Source: Rhizophagus irregularis (Eukaryota > Glomeromycota > Glomeromycetes > Glomerales > Glomeraceae). From it: a stretch of 64,000 nt of DNA. Of this stretch, positions 22,801 through 34,491 are shown piece by piece. The notes below the pieces were generated by a model, which ran no database searches, was not told the DNA's origin, and worked only from the letters and a program-made list of their open reading frames with translations. The position numbers and the translations under genes were made by a program. Each line of letters opens with the position of its first letter. Positions within the stretch are counted from its first letter, which is position 1. The stretch spans positions 4,340,001 through 4,404,000 of the forward strand of contig NC_089432.1 in the NCBI RefSeq assembly GCF_026210795.1, in the 5' to 3' direction.

Positions 22801-23110
22801 ATCCGGTTCCTTCAGCGTTGGACTTTTAATTAGATTTCTCAACGTTAGACATGGCGTTGCTGTAGATTAGCATTTTGGAATGAATTGGTAAGTTTTGAAT
22901 AAAACTTACATTTTTTTATTTTATTTTTTTTATTTTTTTTTTAAATTTCTCTTTTCTTTTTGTAGTCCTCAGTCAGATTTTTAGAATAAGATTGTGTAAG
23001 TTTCGTTAACGAAACTTAATTTTTGTGTTTTTTTTATTTGAAACCTTATCTTGTTATGGTTGTGTTACCAGGGGCGCTTTGTCAATGGAAATTTAGTACG
23101 TTGATCGCTT
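22801..23110 (+). other. Exon-like blocks with palindromic donors after the array
   Basis: After a last TTTTATAG, block 22799-22889 ends at GTAAGTTTTGAATAAAACTT, where the donor starts a stem-loop. After TTTTTGTAG a second block (22967-22997) ends at GTAAGTTTCGTTAACGAAAC, part of a 22-base perfect palindrome. A third begins after CAG near 23073. The style is the same as in the array: every donor sits at a palindrome. Confidence 0.5.
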
Positions 23111-23559
23111 AAAAATCCGCGGCAATCCAATTATAACAAGAGGAATTGATTTTTCATTAGATAATTTGATAATTTAATGTAATTTGTATTGTAACTGTAT
23201 TTATAAATAAATTTACAATTAATGAAATGTTAATAATATACAATAATATATATATTAATAAATTAATACTATTAAATTAACTACATTGCTATACGCGTTT
23301 TTAATATCAATATACGCGTTTTTATACATTATATACACGTTATTAAACTAGTGTTATTTTACTGTATGTTGTTTTACACATAAAACACTGTTGCACTACG
23401 CGGTTTTCAACATTTTTAAGTGGTGTTGATTGACAAAGGGTTTGTATCTTTACACTTTTTGGTGTTGAGCAACACATGGCATTTTTCAACACTTTATACG
23501 CCTGTTTAAAACTTGCTGATGTTATGAAAGAGACGAAATTCTTGTGGTGACAGAGTGGC

Positions 23560-24480
23560 AGAAGCTGTCATTGCACCATTATATTCTTGTCATCATCCAT
23601 TGATTGGTATATGATTTGCTCCTGTTGCATGTTCATTTGTTGATTGTTGTCCATGATGACTGTTGTTCTCACATTCGTTTCCATTGTTATTATTCCTTGG
23701 TTTATATTTATCATTGTTGTAGTTTCCTCTATTTCCATTGAATCTTCTGTTTGTTTTATATTTTCCTTCGTTGCCACTGTATGACTGTATCTATTTCTTC
23801 CATTATAATATCTTTCTCTATATCTAGTCTTTTCATTATAAGTTTGATATTATCATCTTCTGTTATCAAATCTTCCTACTTTATTGTCGTAACCTCTTTG
23901 TCCTTTACTGTAAGAATTTGATCTTTGTCCATAACCACGAAAAAACTGCTGTTTATTATAATAATAATTTTCTTGCGTTAGCCATGTATATTTCTCTGAG
24001 TCACTTTTTGTATATCATAATAATGACTCTTAAAGTAAATTATTAAATCAAATCTGTTACTCCGTCCATATCTAGCAATAAACCATGCATTTCTTGGATA
24101 TTTATGTTTTCGTTGAATCCCATAATTGTTGCTCTAAATTGTGAACTCATTTCTTTTTGTCTTTGAGTTAATCTAGCTGGTGTAAAATTAACTCCTATGT
24201 TTAAATTCTTTATTTGTAATGACCATGTTTCGAAAAATATTCTGTCTGTGCACATGACTCGTAATTCAACTTGTGTTCTTCAGAATTAATATTTTCAAAT
24301 TATGCCCACGTGAGCGATTGATTCAGTTAAATTATTTTTGTCAATATTATTAGTCTTATAAATTTTCCTAGTTTCTCCTGAATTTCTTTGTGTTCGAGAT
24401 ATTTATTCCTCAATTATTTGCGCAGGTAAACATTTGTCCGATTTAAAAAAAAAATAAACATTTGTCTGATTCTCACACCC
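23560..24480 (-). pseudogene. Decayed repeat-family ORF
   Basis: The minus strand holds a 70-residue block with NIGVNFTPARLTQRQKEMSS and FRATIMGFNENINIQEMHG, which has the look of a well-conserved protein, preceded by a matching piece (EEHK-type segment near 24275). It is followed by a low-complexity tail rich in Q, N, M and T (23568-23777). Several breaks interrupt it. I do not recognise a domain; a mobile-element origin is likely because such ORFs are multi-copy in this genus, but this is inference. Confidence 0.4.
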
Positions 24481-25159
24481 ATATTAGTAATTAGTAATTG
24501 ATAAACATTCTTTTCTATCATCATCGTTATATTGTGTCTCATATTTTTGGAATTACAGTTTTTAGTAGTTATTAGTTCTGTGTATCAAATTATCTAAATT
24601 TAGTGGTTTATTTCTTGTATTCAAAACTATTTGAGCTTTCTGATGTATATGTCGATCATTCATCATTAATTGTTCTTTCCCTTTATTGTTATTATTCTTA
24701 TGGTCAGAAGTCATTTCCATCTCATTATCATAATCCACATGTCTTCCATCTAGACTTTCCCAATCAAGAACTTGTCTTCTTTGTAGAGAATATTTGAAAG
24801 GTTAAATGCGCCGTTTTTATTACTATCATATATTTGGCTAGCTTTAGATGCTTGTATTTGGTTATTGTAGTTCCCTTGTTCTGTTGCCAGTATGTTTCTT
24901 TGGATCTACATTTTTATAATAATTGTCAAGGTCACTTTCTAGCGCCACTACTCTATTTTGTAAAAATGTGTTCTCAGCATTATTGATATCTAGAAGGATC
25001 ATTGCTATTAAACTGAATATATGATAGTTTTAAAACATTCACATCTCCAGTATCAGAAACAAAATATATCAAGCTTAGATAGTCATATTATTCATCTAAA
25101 AGTGTAGTTGTCTGCTATCTTACGTGAAATAAACTTCCATTCTCTAGCTTGCCAGGAAT
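24481..25159. other. Spacer, no gene supported
   Basis: A 64-codon plus frame at 24603-24797 has no signature; the minus strand here may contain further worn pieces of the neighbouring repeat ORF (FYKNVDPKKHTGNRTREL-like), too weak to call. Confidence 0.4.
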
Positions 25160-26500
25160 TTATTTATATGGTAGATGTGGTAGATGAAAATTTACCTTTT
25201 TATTAGGCTCTTCAGGTGGAATATCATTAATTTTTGCCAAAAGTATTCCACGAATGGTCGCAAATAGTTTGGTTACTTCACTTTTAAGGTGTTCATCATT
25301 AACCTTAACTTTGTGAAGTCCGAGTATCAAAGGCTCTTTGGTTACTGCCACAAATTTATTTTTGAAAGTGACCATTGTGAAGTACCACTTATCTCCTGTC
25401 ATTACCATACCATATACATATTCAAAATCATTTTGATCTCTTTTTCTCTTGAGATCTTTAAGGTTGTGCTATGTGTGGAATTTTATAATTTTTAAATTCA
25501 CAATTCATACTTAATACAAATAAAGGAATATAATACTTACTTGACAGGCAGTTTGCACTTGAATAAAATTTTCACAAAATCCATACTCTAAATCCACAAC
25601 CTTAACTTCTGTCACACAGAATATTTTTTTAATGTATGTAATGGCAAAATCTGTATGACCTTTCCCGTAAGTACCAGATATATTAAATTCCCGATGCATC
25701 TTAATATTATAATTTTTGTCAAATGTTGAAACCACTCCACGTAAAATAGTTGCAACAAAATCTGTGCGTTCTGCCTCATTCTCACATTTGTCTAAGCTTC
25801 CAGATGTTTTTAAGATTAGCTTAAGAAAATCAGTATGAGTTAGTGAAATTAAACATTAACCATACAAACACAACTGCATGATATAAAAAGATTTTGAAGC
25901 AAACCTTTATGTAAGCTACAGCCAAATTGATATTGTCATCGTATAATGACATATCCGCACTAGGTGCTTAAGAAGAAAATAAAAGTCAGAATTACAATTA
26001 AAGCTACTAATTATCAGATTACTTACGAAGTTCTAACTGCAGCAATTCGTTCATTCTCTCTATTGATACCCCAAAGATAGACTCCAATTGTAAGAACTTC
26101 TTATAGGCAGAGTTCATTCTCTCTATTGATACCCCAAAGATAGACTCCAATTGTGAGAACTTCTTATAGGCAGAGAAATCTTGTTGTGCTATATAAAGTA
26201 ATTAAAAATATCAGAAATGATTGAGTTAATGCATGGAAATGTAGTTTTACAGGTGGAAAAATGATGTATTAATTAGAATAAAGTTAAATACTTACAACAT
26301 TCCACTTTGAAAGAAATTTGTTTTAATTTCTCATTATGATCAGGATGGGCTTCCAGGAACGCTATAAGCCCATCCTGATCATTAATTTTTGCAATTAAAT
26401 TAAGTGGAATTATCAAAATTGTTGATGCATCAATGTCTTGCAACAACTTACCATATTCATTTTTTATTTTTATGGTAAGTTGTTGCCAGACATTTTTCAT
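25160..26500 (-). CDS. PD-(D/E)XK nuclease-like protein (Crinkler-type domain)
   Basis: Five exons: 26296-26500, 26027-26188, 25905-25966, 25541-25819, 25160-25447; 996 bases in frame, 331 residues, ATG 26500 (MKNVWQQLTI). All introns are short with GT donors and AG acceptors; the last acceptor (CAAG) is the least certain. The C-terminal half reads CENEAERTDFVATILRGVV, GKGHTDFAITYI, FCVTEVKVVDLEYGF and FIQVQTACQ: E...D...ExK...Q, the active-site spacing of the PD-(D/E)XK superfamily as in restriction-like domains of Crinkler effectors. The N-terminal half has a 21-residue exact-type tandem duplication (SAYKKFLQLESIFGVSIERM). No signal peptide is visible. It may work in the nucleus on DNA; that is inference. 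Upstream exons at 27.2-27.5 kb could belong to it. Confidence 0.7.
26049..26174 (-). repeat. 63-bp in-frame tandem duplication in the nuclease-like gene
   Basis: Copies 26049-26111 and 26112-26174 differ at about one base. 63 bases equal 21 codons, so the frame is kept. Near-identity shows the duplication is recent. Confidence 0.95.
26338..26380. repeat. 15-bp perfect inverted repeat inside coding exon
   Basis: GATCAGGATGGGCTT (26338-26352) and AAGCCCATCCTGATC (26366-26380) with a 13-base loop, in the first exon of the nuclease-like gene, encoding DQDGL...AHPDH. Confidence 0.9.
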
Positions 26501-27090
26501 ATTGGAAACAAAAAGAAAATTTTTTTTATGTTTCCCACAAATCGGTTCGGATCATAGTTTTCTTAATGTATTTACACCTGGTGTGGCACAGAATGCTGGT
26601 CGGTGAGTACGAATTCACATGATTACGTGAATTTCTTTGTGTATGTGAAATTTTTGTTGGATTGTTGGGTACACTTCGCACATATTAAGAAATTTTCTAT
26701 ATAATTACCTTTTCCAAAAACTTACAATCTGGGCTCTGTTCCGTTCATTAGTAAATTTCTAAAGGTCAAAAAGTCATTAGAAAACTTCTATGACTCAGTT
26801 ACTGACTATACCAAAAACAATTTTTCCACCCAGGATAATACAATTCCTATGCTCCGCATTACGTTAGGAGTGGATCTCCATAATTGCATGCTGGCAGGGC
26901 CACCCAAATATGCGTGATAGCACGAACCATCATCACATACCCGAAGATAGTACTATAGTTTCATACCTTCCGCATTATCAGGCGATCCACTCCATGAAAA
27001 TGCTGGCATGACCCCCCAAATATGCTAGGTTATGTAAATATTATATATATGTATTGTATATATATATATATTCGTACTTTCTTTTGATTT
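26501..27090. other. Spacer with imperfect ~105-bp direct repeats
   Basis: GGAGTGGATCTCCA...TGCTGGCAGGG-CACCCAAATATGC (26870-26920) recurs in altered form at 26965-27025 (GATCCACTCC...TGCTGGCATGACCCCCCAAATATGC). The word CGAACCATCATCACATACC (26925) also recurs at 27157. Local duplications; no gene supported. Confidence 0.5.
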
Positions 27091-27243
27091 TTTGCAAAGT
27101 AAGATACATAACTGACCCTCCTCTGGAATCAGTAGATCTTTAATCAAAGAATGTACGCGAACCATCATTACATACCTGAGAATAGTACAAATACTATACT
27201 GGATTAGAATAACTGTTTGGTACTTGGGGAGATGGATACTTAC

Positions 27244-27493
27244 TTTTATTGCATTACTTGCTTGTATTTTCTTTTCTGGTACATTTTCTAATAATTTGAG
27301 AAATCGCAAGTAGTTACGATGTTCAATAGTTTGTGTTTCTAACACACCTTTCTCCTTGCAATTACACAAATATCCGAACAATGTCCAGTTTTCGGTATCA
27401 AAGTAGCTACACATAAAAGAGCTTTATAAGTATTTTAACTATTAAAACTTCTATATTGACCATTACGTACTCTGGGAAATTTTCTTTGTCCAT
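27244..27493 (-). CDS. 5' exons of an uncertain gene
   Basis: Exon 27471-27493 (MDKENFP) joins through a GTACGT...TGTAG intron to exon 27244-27406, giving DYFDTENWTLFGYLCNCKEK and HRNYLRFLKLLENVPEKKIQ; frame is kept (23+163 bases). A following exon near 27090-27190 is open in one frame (HSLIKDLLIPEEGQLC) but hits a stop in the frame expected from splicing. These may be the true N-terminus of the PD-(D/E)XK gene, or a separate truncated gene. Confidence that it is coding is moderate; its product is unknown. Confidence 0.45.
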
Positions 27494-27839
27494 GATGAGA
27501 ATAAAAATCGCGTTTACTGAAAAATTATTGAAAAAAGTTGTGATATTTTTATACTTTTTTATATCAACAAATTCATCAGTAAATAAATAGTATCGTTTAT
27601 CAAACTCAGATCACATCAAGCTCAATCAACGTGACACCGCGCAGTTTAATTGAATTATTGTATTTTTATATATACTGTATTTTATAATAGGCAGTTAATA
27701 GGCTTATGACGATAATAGAAATCATTTAAACATATTACCAAGCTCGTTAATAGTGCTAGTAACAATCTTATGAATAAATGTTTTAGGATTACAATATCAT
27801 AATTTCTGGCCCATTGTAATAAGTTTAATTTATACAAGA
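27494..27839. other. Spacer
   Basis: AT-rich; nothing recognised. Confidence 0.45.
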
Positions 27840-28210
27840 TGATGGGTGCAATATATAAATCTCGTCATTGCAGATGAAAAGCTAGCAGGAACTATTTGGG
27901 GAAAATGAAAAGTATGCTTTAATGGACGGAAGAAAAAAGTTTGGTACGAGATGGTGAATTATTCTTTGACGCAATGGACCAATTAGAAGTTGCAACATCA
28001 ATCTACGTCGATTGTTAACCATAATCACAAGTAAAGAAGTTGTGGAAGAATTTACGAACTAGAATAAAGATTTTAGTGAAAGATTACCGTTAAAACCGTT
28101 AGTTACAACGAAACCAAAAGAAGATAATCTAAGTTCGGATGATTACGACGAGACGAGGGATAGTAATAAGAAAAGCGTAAAAGAAAAAAGTGATAACGAG
28201 GGGTGATATT
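27840..28210 (+). pseudogene. Decayed ORF fragment, unknown
   Basis: Pieces in successive frames read LVRDGELFFDAMDQLEVATS, KEVVEEFTN and KDFSERLPLKPLVTTKPKED followed by an acidic, D/E/K/S-rich end. The composition differs from its surroundings and looks like protein, but several breaks separate the pieces and no domain is recognised. Confidence 0.3.
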
Positions 28211-29500
28211 CAGATTAATATAAATGATATACATGGAATATTGAAATTATTAGTTGATAGAGTTAATATATATTCATACAAATTGTAGTAAAAATTTATA
28301 AACTTTATTAACTTTCACAAATAATTTTAATTTTTAATATAGTTATTTTTAATTTTTCTTATTTTAGGTTACAATTAGTAAGTAGAGTATTTAGCATACC
28401 ATTCGGTAGACTGTTTAGTTATAAGGTTATTCAGTTTTTTTTTTAATTGTTTACCTCTATGTATTTTTTAAATAATGTAATGTATAATATTATAATTTAT
28501 AAATCAAGTAAACTTTAAAGGTATACGATTATGATTTAATAAAAGTTATTATGTGGTAAACAAACAATAATTATCAAATTGGTATTTTTTCAAAACCTCG
28601 TAAATTGATACAAGTTTCCTTTATGCTTCCAAAAAATATTTTGTGCTACGTTTCTTAATTTTGTTACACCATTAATCTTTAATTGACCGATTTATTTCGT
28701 TTGTTTACTGTTTGGATGGTGTTACACACCGTTTTTTTTTGTTTACTGTAGGACTTATTTCGGTAGCTTGTGGTGGTAAACGTCTTTATGACAGGCACAA
28801 GTTTTATTAAATTTAATAAAAATTACTATAATTCCCGAGTTTCATACTAAAATAAAAGTTAATAATAAACTGAAAATTTGAAGAAGGAAAATAAAATGAT
28901 AAAACTAATTTTAAGAAAATTTGAATATCTAATTTAAACGTTAAAGAACCAATTAAATTAATAAATCCCTATTTAAGATATCATATAAATTAATCATTCG
29001 AAACTACACCAATTAAAATAATAATTGCTTTTTCAAGATGTCATAAATTATTATTGGTTCGTTTCCTACTGCCTTCGTCACAATTATGTAAATCATTTCC
29101 AGGGTATTTTTTTTTTAATTGATAATCGTATTTTATTCATAGTAAATGTGAAAGAACATATTACATATATATCAAAAATACATTGAAATTTAGCTAACAT
29201 TAATGAAAACTAAATCTCTCCATATCAAAATTGCCGTATAATAAAACAGAGTAGAAGCTACACTAAAATTTGAATACTAGACTATATACGTTATCCTAAA
29301 ATTTTATCTAAAATATTAAATTTTTAACTATTATCTGATGTTAAATTATCTATCTAATTTCCTACCTCCTTTTGTTCAGGTTGTCACGATGCCTAAAAAT
29401 TGACGATGACTCACTTTGTTGCCAATCCATCGAACAACCATTATCTCTTGAGGTGGCATTCTTACCTAAATTTCTACGCTGATTTCTTTGTAATTTTCCA
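28211..29500. other. AT-rich spacer
   Basis: No gene supported. Near 28690-28750 GTTTACTGT recurs around a GGTGTTACACACCG near-palindrome. 29340-29500 on the minus strand may continue the neighbouring ORF family in decayed form. Confidence 0.4.
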
Positions 29501-29502
29501 TC

Positions 29503-30765
29503 TTAGTTTATAAAATCGTCTTGTTCTTTAACTTGCAATCCAATTCCATAGTCTTCACATCTCCACGAACCTCCTGTCGCGTTCCTTAAGGCGTTCTCGC
29601 CTTTGAAATACAAAATGATGTGGCGAGCCTTACAAACTCTAACTATTTTCCCAAAAAATGCCGTATATTTATTCACATATTCTTTGATAATTAAACTATC
29701 CACTTTCGAATTATCATCCGCTATTCTTTTACTTGCTTGCCAGCAAAATTTATTTCTCATTTGATGATACGTCAATCTTGAATCAAACATCCTAAAGAAA
29801 AATTTCCGATTATTCTTTGTGATCGACACGTTAACGCCACCATCTTTGTATATTTGTTCGTAAGCATTACTAAAATGAATGTGGCATCTAACCGTCTTAT
29901 ATTTATAGCATCGTTTGATTCGCATACTTTTAATTAGTCCTACATTATTTATCAAACGTTCGTAAATTTCCATATCGCTCCAATACTAAGGAATATCGTA
30001 AAACGTGATATCACGTGACATCTCGGCAAAATTGTACACGCTTCCTATTACGATTCGATCTTTTTTTTTGTTGTAGTCTCGTTATGACTTCCATAACAGT
30101 ATTTGCCACTGATTTCCCATTACTTCCTTGAGCTTTGAATTTTCCCCGTATCCTGTTATTTTCTTCCGTTTTTTCCAATATAATTCGTTCCTTTGCCGTT
30201 ACATCAGCTTCTAGATTTTTTGATGTCGTCATTTCCCTTAGCTATGATTTGTTCTTTCACTTGCACTTCGGCTTCTAAATCTCTAACTCTGGCGTTTAAA
30301 CTAACTATCCGATTTTCATAATCAATGATCATTTCTTCAAATACCTTGTGTTCTTTGGTCCAACTTTAGATCTCTTGCTGTTACGTCAGCTTCCAATTCA
30401 CTAATTTTATCTTGTAGATCTTTGCTTCCATGCGCAGTAAAATTCTCACGAAATATATTTTCTATTATTTTCTTGAGGACCTCTCCGCTCCATTTTGCCA
30501 TGAATAACACTATAAAATAATACACCGAAGAAACTTTCGTCTCTCGTTTGTTAAGCCGTATAGGTGTTTTACCCGGTTTACTAAAAGCGTTCAGTCCCAA
30601 AGTCTTCTTTTCGTACTCTATATATTCGTCTACTTTTTTAAGCTCTAATATATCACTATATATTTTGTCGTATATATCTTAAAACTGTTCATAAAACTCT
30701 TTCAAATAAAGTTTGGTATCAACTTCTATGAGCTCCTCACAAGTTTCTTCGTTTGTTTGCGTCAT
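29503..30765 (-). pseudogene. Interrupted coiled-coil ORF unit, probably repeat-derived
   Basis: Minus-strand pieces in order: MTQTNEETCEELIEVDTKLY (from 30765), a block with FSKPGKTPIRLNKRETKVSS and FMAKWSGEVLKKIIENIFRE, heptad-like K/E-rich segments (ISELEADVTARDLKLD, LEADVTAKERIILEKTEENN), and a 156-residue basic ORF (29503-29973) with SMRIKRCYKYKTVRCHIHFS and SWRCEDYGIGLQVKEQD. GC content is clearly above that of the surroundings. The unit is broken in a few places. The order basic head, coiled coil, basic tail and the distinct base composition suggest a mobile or recently arrived sequence; the family is not recognised. Confidence 0.4.
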
Positions 30766-31955
30766 ATTTTTATGTTTTGTTAAGCGTTTTATATATAAAA
30801 ATATGTTTTATTTTTCTCGTAAATTTTTGGTATTGAGGATCGTCAGCCATTTCCAGGGTATTCACTTCATCAAGTACCGATCCCCAAATATATGTAACAA
30901 ATAAAAGTTTAAAGTTATTACCCACCGTTTCCACGATAAAATATCTAAAAATGAAACACTAAAATTCCCAAATAAAAACAAAATGGTAGTTTAACGTCAT
31001 TCCGGACCTTAAATGATCCCTATCTATTACCACACTTGACCATCCTAATTCCCATATTAATGATAGTTTAAGGCAGCAAATTAAAAACACTTTACACTTA
31101 AACTAATACAATACTGCGCCCAAAATTAATATATTCACTAGACACATTACTTAAAATAGATAATTATAATCATGCTTTTTCGATTTCGGAAATTATAACT
31201 AGTTTATGATGGCGAACTTCAACATTGGTGATCAGGAGGTGGAAATGAGTTTTTTTTAAAGACTTTCATCAATAGATAGATTGTATTATATAAATAAAAA
31301 TATAAAAGTTATAATTTCTTATACATTTTTATTCATATTAATAATATATTTGTAAAAATTTAAAAATTTACAAGTTTTGATATAAAACAAAGTTTATTAA
31401 TGTGAAGCGCTTATAACAATTTTGATTTATTATCACAAACAAATTTAAAAAAGTATCAAATAAAAAAATTTAGCATATCAGATATCGTCAAAAATATTAA
31501 AAATAAAAAGATATTATCAATAATAAAATATTATATATCGATATTAATAAAAAAATATGACAATTAAATTTTTCAAGTGGTGTTAAATTGCATGATTTCC
31601 ATTAACCTTAATTATTATTTTCATTAATAAAAAGTATAAATAACTAATAAAAATTATTATGTATTAAATAAATAATATATTAATTTTCTAACAAGCTAAA
31701 TAGAAAAAAAAATAAGCAAGAGTAACTAGCAAATTATCCGATTTTTGATATGATAAAAAAAGTTGCATAATAAATCTTACGATTATAATTTTCTTTATAA
31801 TTTAAATTTATACATTAATTTATTTTCTAAAACGTGATAATACTGTCTTACTAGTTATTAGTATAAAGAAATGTTTATGTAAGTACAGAGCTGTGAGCTT
31901 AATAAATAATTATTCGTTTTCTTCAGTCAGGGATTTGCATATGATACAGAAAAGA
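30766..31955. other. Spacer, AT-rich
   Basis: 30766-31060 keeps the higher GC of the preceding unit and may be its 5' flank. 31225-31265 partly resembles 7955-7995. The remainder is AT-rich with nothing recognised. Confidence 0.4.
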
Positions 31956-31959
31956 AATT

Positions 31960-32235
31960 ATTTTTAAAGATTTTAAAGCAACCTTATAATAATTCACATT
32001 ATTATTATTATTCTTATTCCATTGAACAGTTTCATAATTCTTTTTTTCTTTCCAGATTGCTTTATATATTATTTCCAAAACCTCCTTTTGCAACATATTC
32101 AATATTTCATATTCAATCCATTCTAATTTTTCCAAACTATTTCTTGCATTAATCTGAGAATCTCGAATTAATTTATCAACATTAAAATTTCCACTTGTCC
32201 AATTTTTGAAATTTTCTTGAAAATGTTTAGCATTA
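31960..32235 (-). pseudogene. Type B kinase N-terminal relic
   Basis: Minus strand reads HFQENFKNWTSGNFNVDKLI, RDSQINARNSLEKLEWIEYE, then LQKEVLEIIYKAIWKEKKNY and YYKVALKSLKII. This lines up with the intact neighbour (NFKNWTSGNNEIDKLI...LEWIEYDRFENVEYLAKGGF...IYKAIWKDG), but the glycine loop GGFGT is replaced by EVLEI and nothing follows the VALK strand. A truncated dead copy next to the pseudokinase at 33-34.5 kb. Confidence 0.65.
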
Positions 32236-32239
32236 CATG

Positions 32240-33003
32240 ATATAAAAATAGAAAATTTAACGTATCAATATGTTAAAAATTTTTTTTAATAAAAATTATT
32301 TAAGCGAAAATGTGAAGTGGTTTAATAGTTTAGTCGACCAATGTTTTTTTTCAATAAATTTGTGTCATTCAATGTACTTCAAAATTGGTAATGATATGCG
32401 GTAATGCGCCACACACCAGGTATATTGGTCACAGAAATAATCACATGATATTAAGTTGTTTTACATTTTTACATCTTTTTGTATTAGATAATATGATATT
32501 ATTGTCTTTATAAATGTACAAGTTGTACTACGATAAAGCGATCAATATAAAAAAGATAAAAAATCATTTTTTAAGTTTGAATAAAAATAAAAAAAAAACT
32601 ATTTCAACAAATAGTAATAGTCACTATTTATTTTTCACTAAAATAATGAATCTATAGATTGTTTTATTTACCAATGCTTATAATTTATCATATAATATTG
32701 ATTAAAAACATTAGTCCCGATGCGAAACAACGGCATGATACTAGTATTCCAATAAAATACATATACTGTAGTAGTAATAAAGAAATTTATATTCCTTTTC
32801 TTTTCTTTAGCTATTTTTATCTATAAAATGAATCATTAAACAAATTGTTAATATTATTAGTAAAATTATACATGTAGGAAGCAAATTAATATAAATGAGT
32901 ACCTAGGTTGAGTTTAGTGAAATCTATTGCTTCTATGGATAAAGATAATTTTACATCAATAATTTCAAGAATTTTAAGAATTTTATAAAAATAAACTAAG
33001 ACA
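32240..33003. other. AT-rich spacer
   Basis: No gene or repeat supported. Confidence 0.45.
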
Positions 33004-34491
33004 TTAATTACCTGAATATTTAAATGAATTATCATCATCTTTGTCATCAACAGCATTTTTTGGTTCTGGTAGATCTTTAAAGATTAAAAGTCTACTTGTG
33101 TAAACTGCTTGAGGGTTCGTAGTATATGAAAGAGTAGTACCATTATATGGTAATGAAGAAGAAGTAAACTTTTCATTAATTTTATCTGCTTCTTCAATTT
33201 GTTTATTGATTTCCTGATCACTCTTATAATTTTTACTTGAATAATATAATTCAAATAATGAATTATGTAATTCTTTTGCTTTAGGTCGTTTTAAAGGATC
33301 AGCATCCCAACATTGTTTAATTATGTCCAAAATTAGTTGAGGAATTTTGTAATCAGATTTTGGTCTAAGCCCTTTACAAATGCTAATTGCTAAGATTTTA
33401 TCATGAGCAATATCATGATAAGGAGGAAGCCCTGTACAGACTTCATATGCAATAATTCCAAATCCATAAATATCGCTTTCTTGAGTATATTCTTTTACTC
33501 TTAAAACTTCAGGCGCTACATAAGGTAATACTCCATATACTTTTTTATACTCATCTTGAGAAGATTTTACATTTGCTGGCCGACATAATCCTAAACCAGT
33601 AATACGAATATAACCATCATGATTTAATATATTACCACAATGAATATTATGATGAATTAATCCTTGACTGTGAATATCCTCAAGTCCATTTGCAATCCTT
33701 TGTAAAGAGTTCAACTTTTCTCCCTATTTCATTGAATTAAAACTATTATTTAAACGTTGTCTTAAACTGCCATCTTTTGAATATGGCATTACCATCATAA
33801 AATTATTAGATTCTGGATCTTTAGTAATACCATAACAAAAAGTTACCTTATCCGAAGAAATCGTAGTATGTAATTCAATCTAAAATGATTCGTATATAAT
33901 AACAAATAATAATCAGTTTAGTACTTACAAAAGGAAAATATCTAAAAAATTATACATAAATAAGTAACTTACTTCTCTTAAAAAATCAACTGTGACATCT
34001 TGCGAATTATGTAAACATTTTAAGACAACTGGAAAATTTTCGTAATCCTCAGCCCAATATTTACTTCTTCTCCATTTATTATTTTCAAAATCCCATTCTT
34101 CTATATAACCATCTTTCCAAATTGCTTTATAAATAGTTCCAAATCCTCCCTTGGCCAAATACTCAACATTTTCAAATCTATCATATTCAATCCACTCCAA
34201 AATTTTCTCATATCTATTAGCTTTAAGTTGTGCTTTTTGAATAAGCTTATCAATTTCATTATTTCCACTAGTCCAATTTTTGAAATTTTGTTGAAATTTA
34301 CATTGACACCAAGCAAAAGTAATTTTAGGCTGCTTACAATCTTTGCATAAACCATTCCTTTTATAACGTTTTTTTAATTCTTCATTTAATATTAGCTTAT
34401 CAATTAACAAACTTTGTTTATTTGTTAAACGCCGATGCTTAAAATCTTTTATTTGCTTAATTACATCGCCACTGAGCATAAATTCTTTCAT
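33004..34491 (-). pseudogene. Type B pseudokinase with internal stop
   Basis: Exon 1 33973-34491 and exon 2 about 33004-33879. N-terminus has CKDCKQPKITFAWCQC, then NWTSGNNEIDKLI, glycine loop LAKGGFGTIYKAIW and VVLKCLHN. Exon 2 reads VTFCYGITKDPESNNFMMVM then NSMK, an in-frame TAG at 33724-33726 (paralogous logic predicts W there), then GEKLNSLQRIANGLEDIHSQ. The catalytic loop is LIHHNIHCGNIL, so D of HRD is N, and DFG is GLG (ITGLGLCRPA). YVAPEVL and CWDADPLKRP remain. The tail LPEPKNAVDDKDDDNSFK ends at TAA or splices onward at CAG/GTAATT. Even before the stop it would have been catalytically dead. Long open frames on both sides of the stop suggest it was lost recently. Confidence 0.75.

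Larger units (their letters stand above)
19687..23521. mobile_element. 3.8-kb element-like unit with inverted ends
   Basis: The left end is CATCAGCAAGTTTGAAAAG and the right end, reverse-complemented, CATCAGCAAGTTTTAAACA. TTATGA lies just outside on both sides (19677-19682 and 23522-23527), a possible but offset target duplication. Both subterminal regions (19690-19885 and 23285-23510) are full of the words GTTGATCAACAC, TTGTTCAACGCG and TATACGCGTT in both orientations, as in subterminal binding regions of DNA transposons. The interior carries the hairpin and mini-exon arrays listed separately and no transposase ORF. Class is unclear; it could be a non-autonomous DNA transposon carrying captured sequence. 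Confidence 0.5.

Noticed and set aside
27025-27414. 129-codon minus frame taken as one exon
   Set aside because: Its 5' half is a real exon but it reads through a good GTAAGT donor at 27243 into intron-like sequence.
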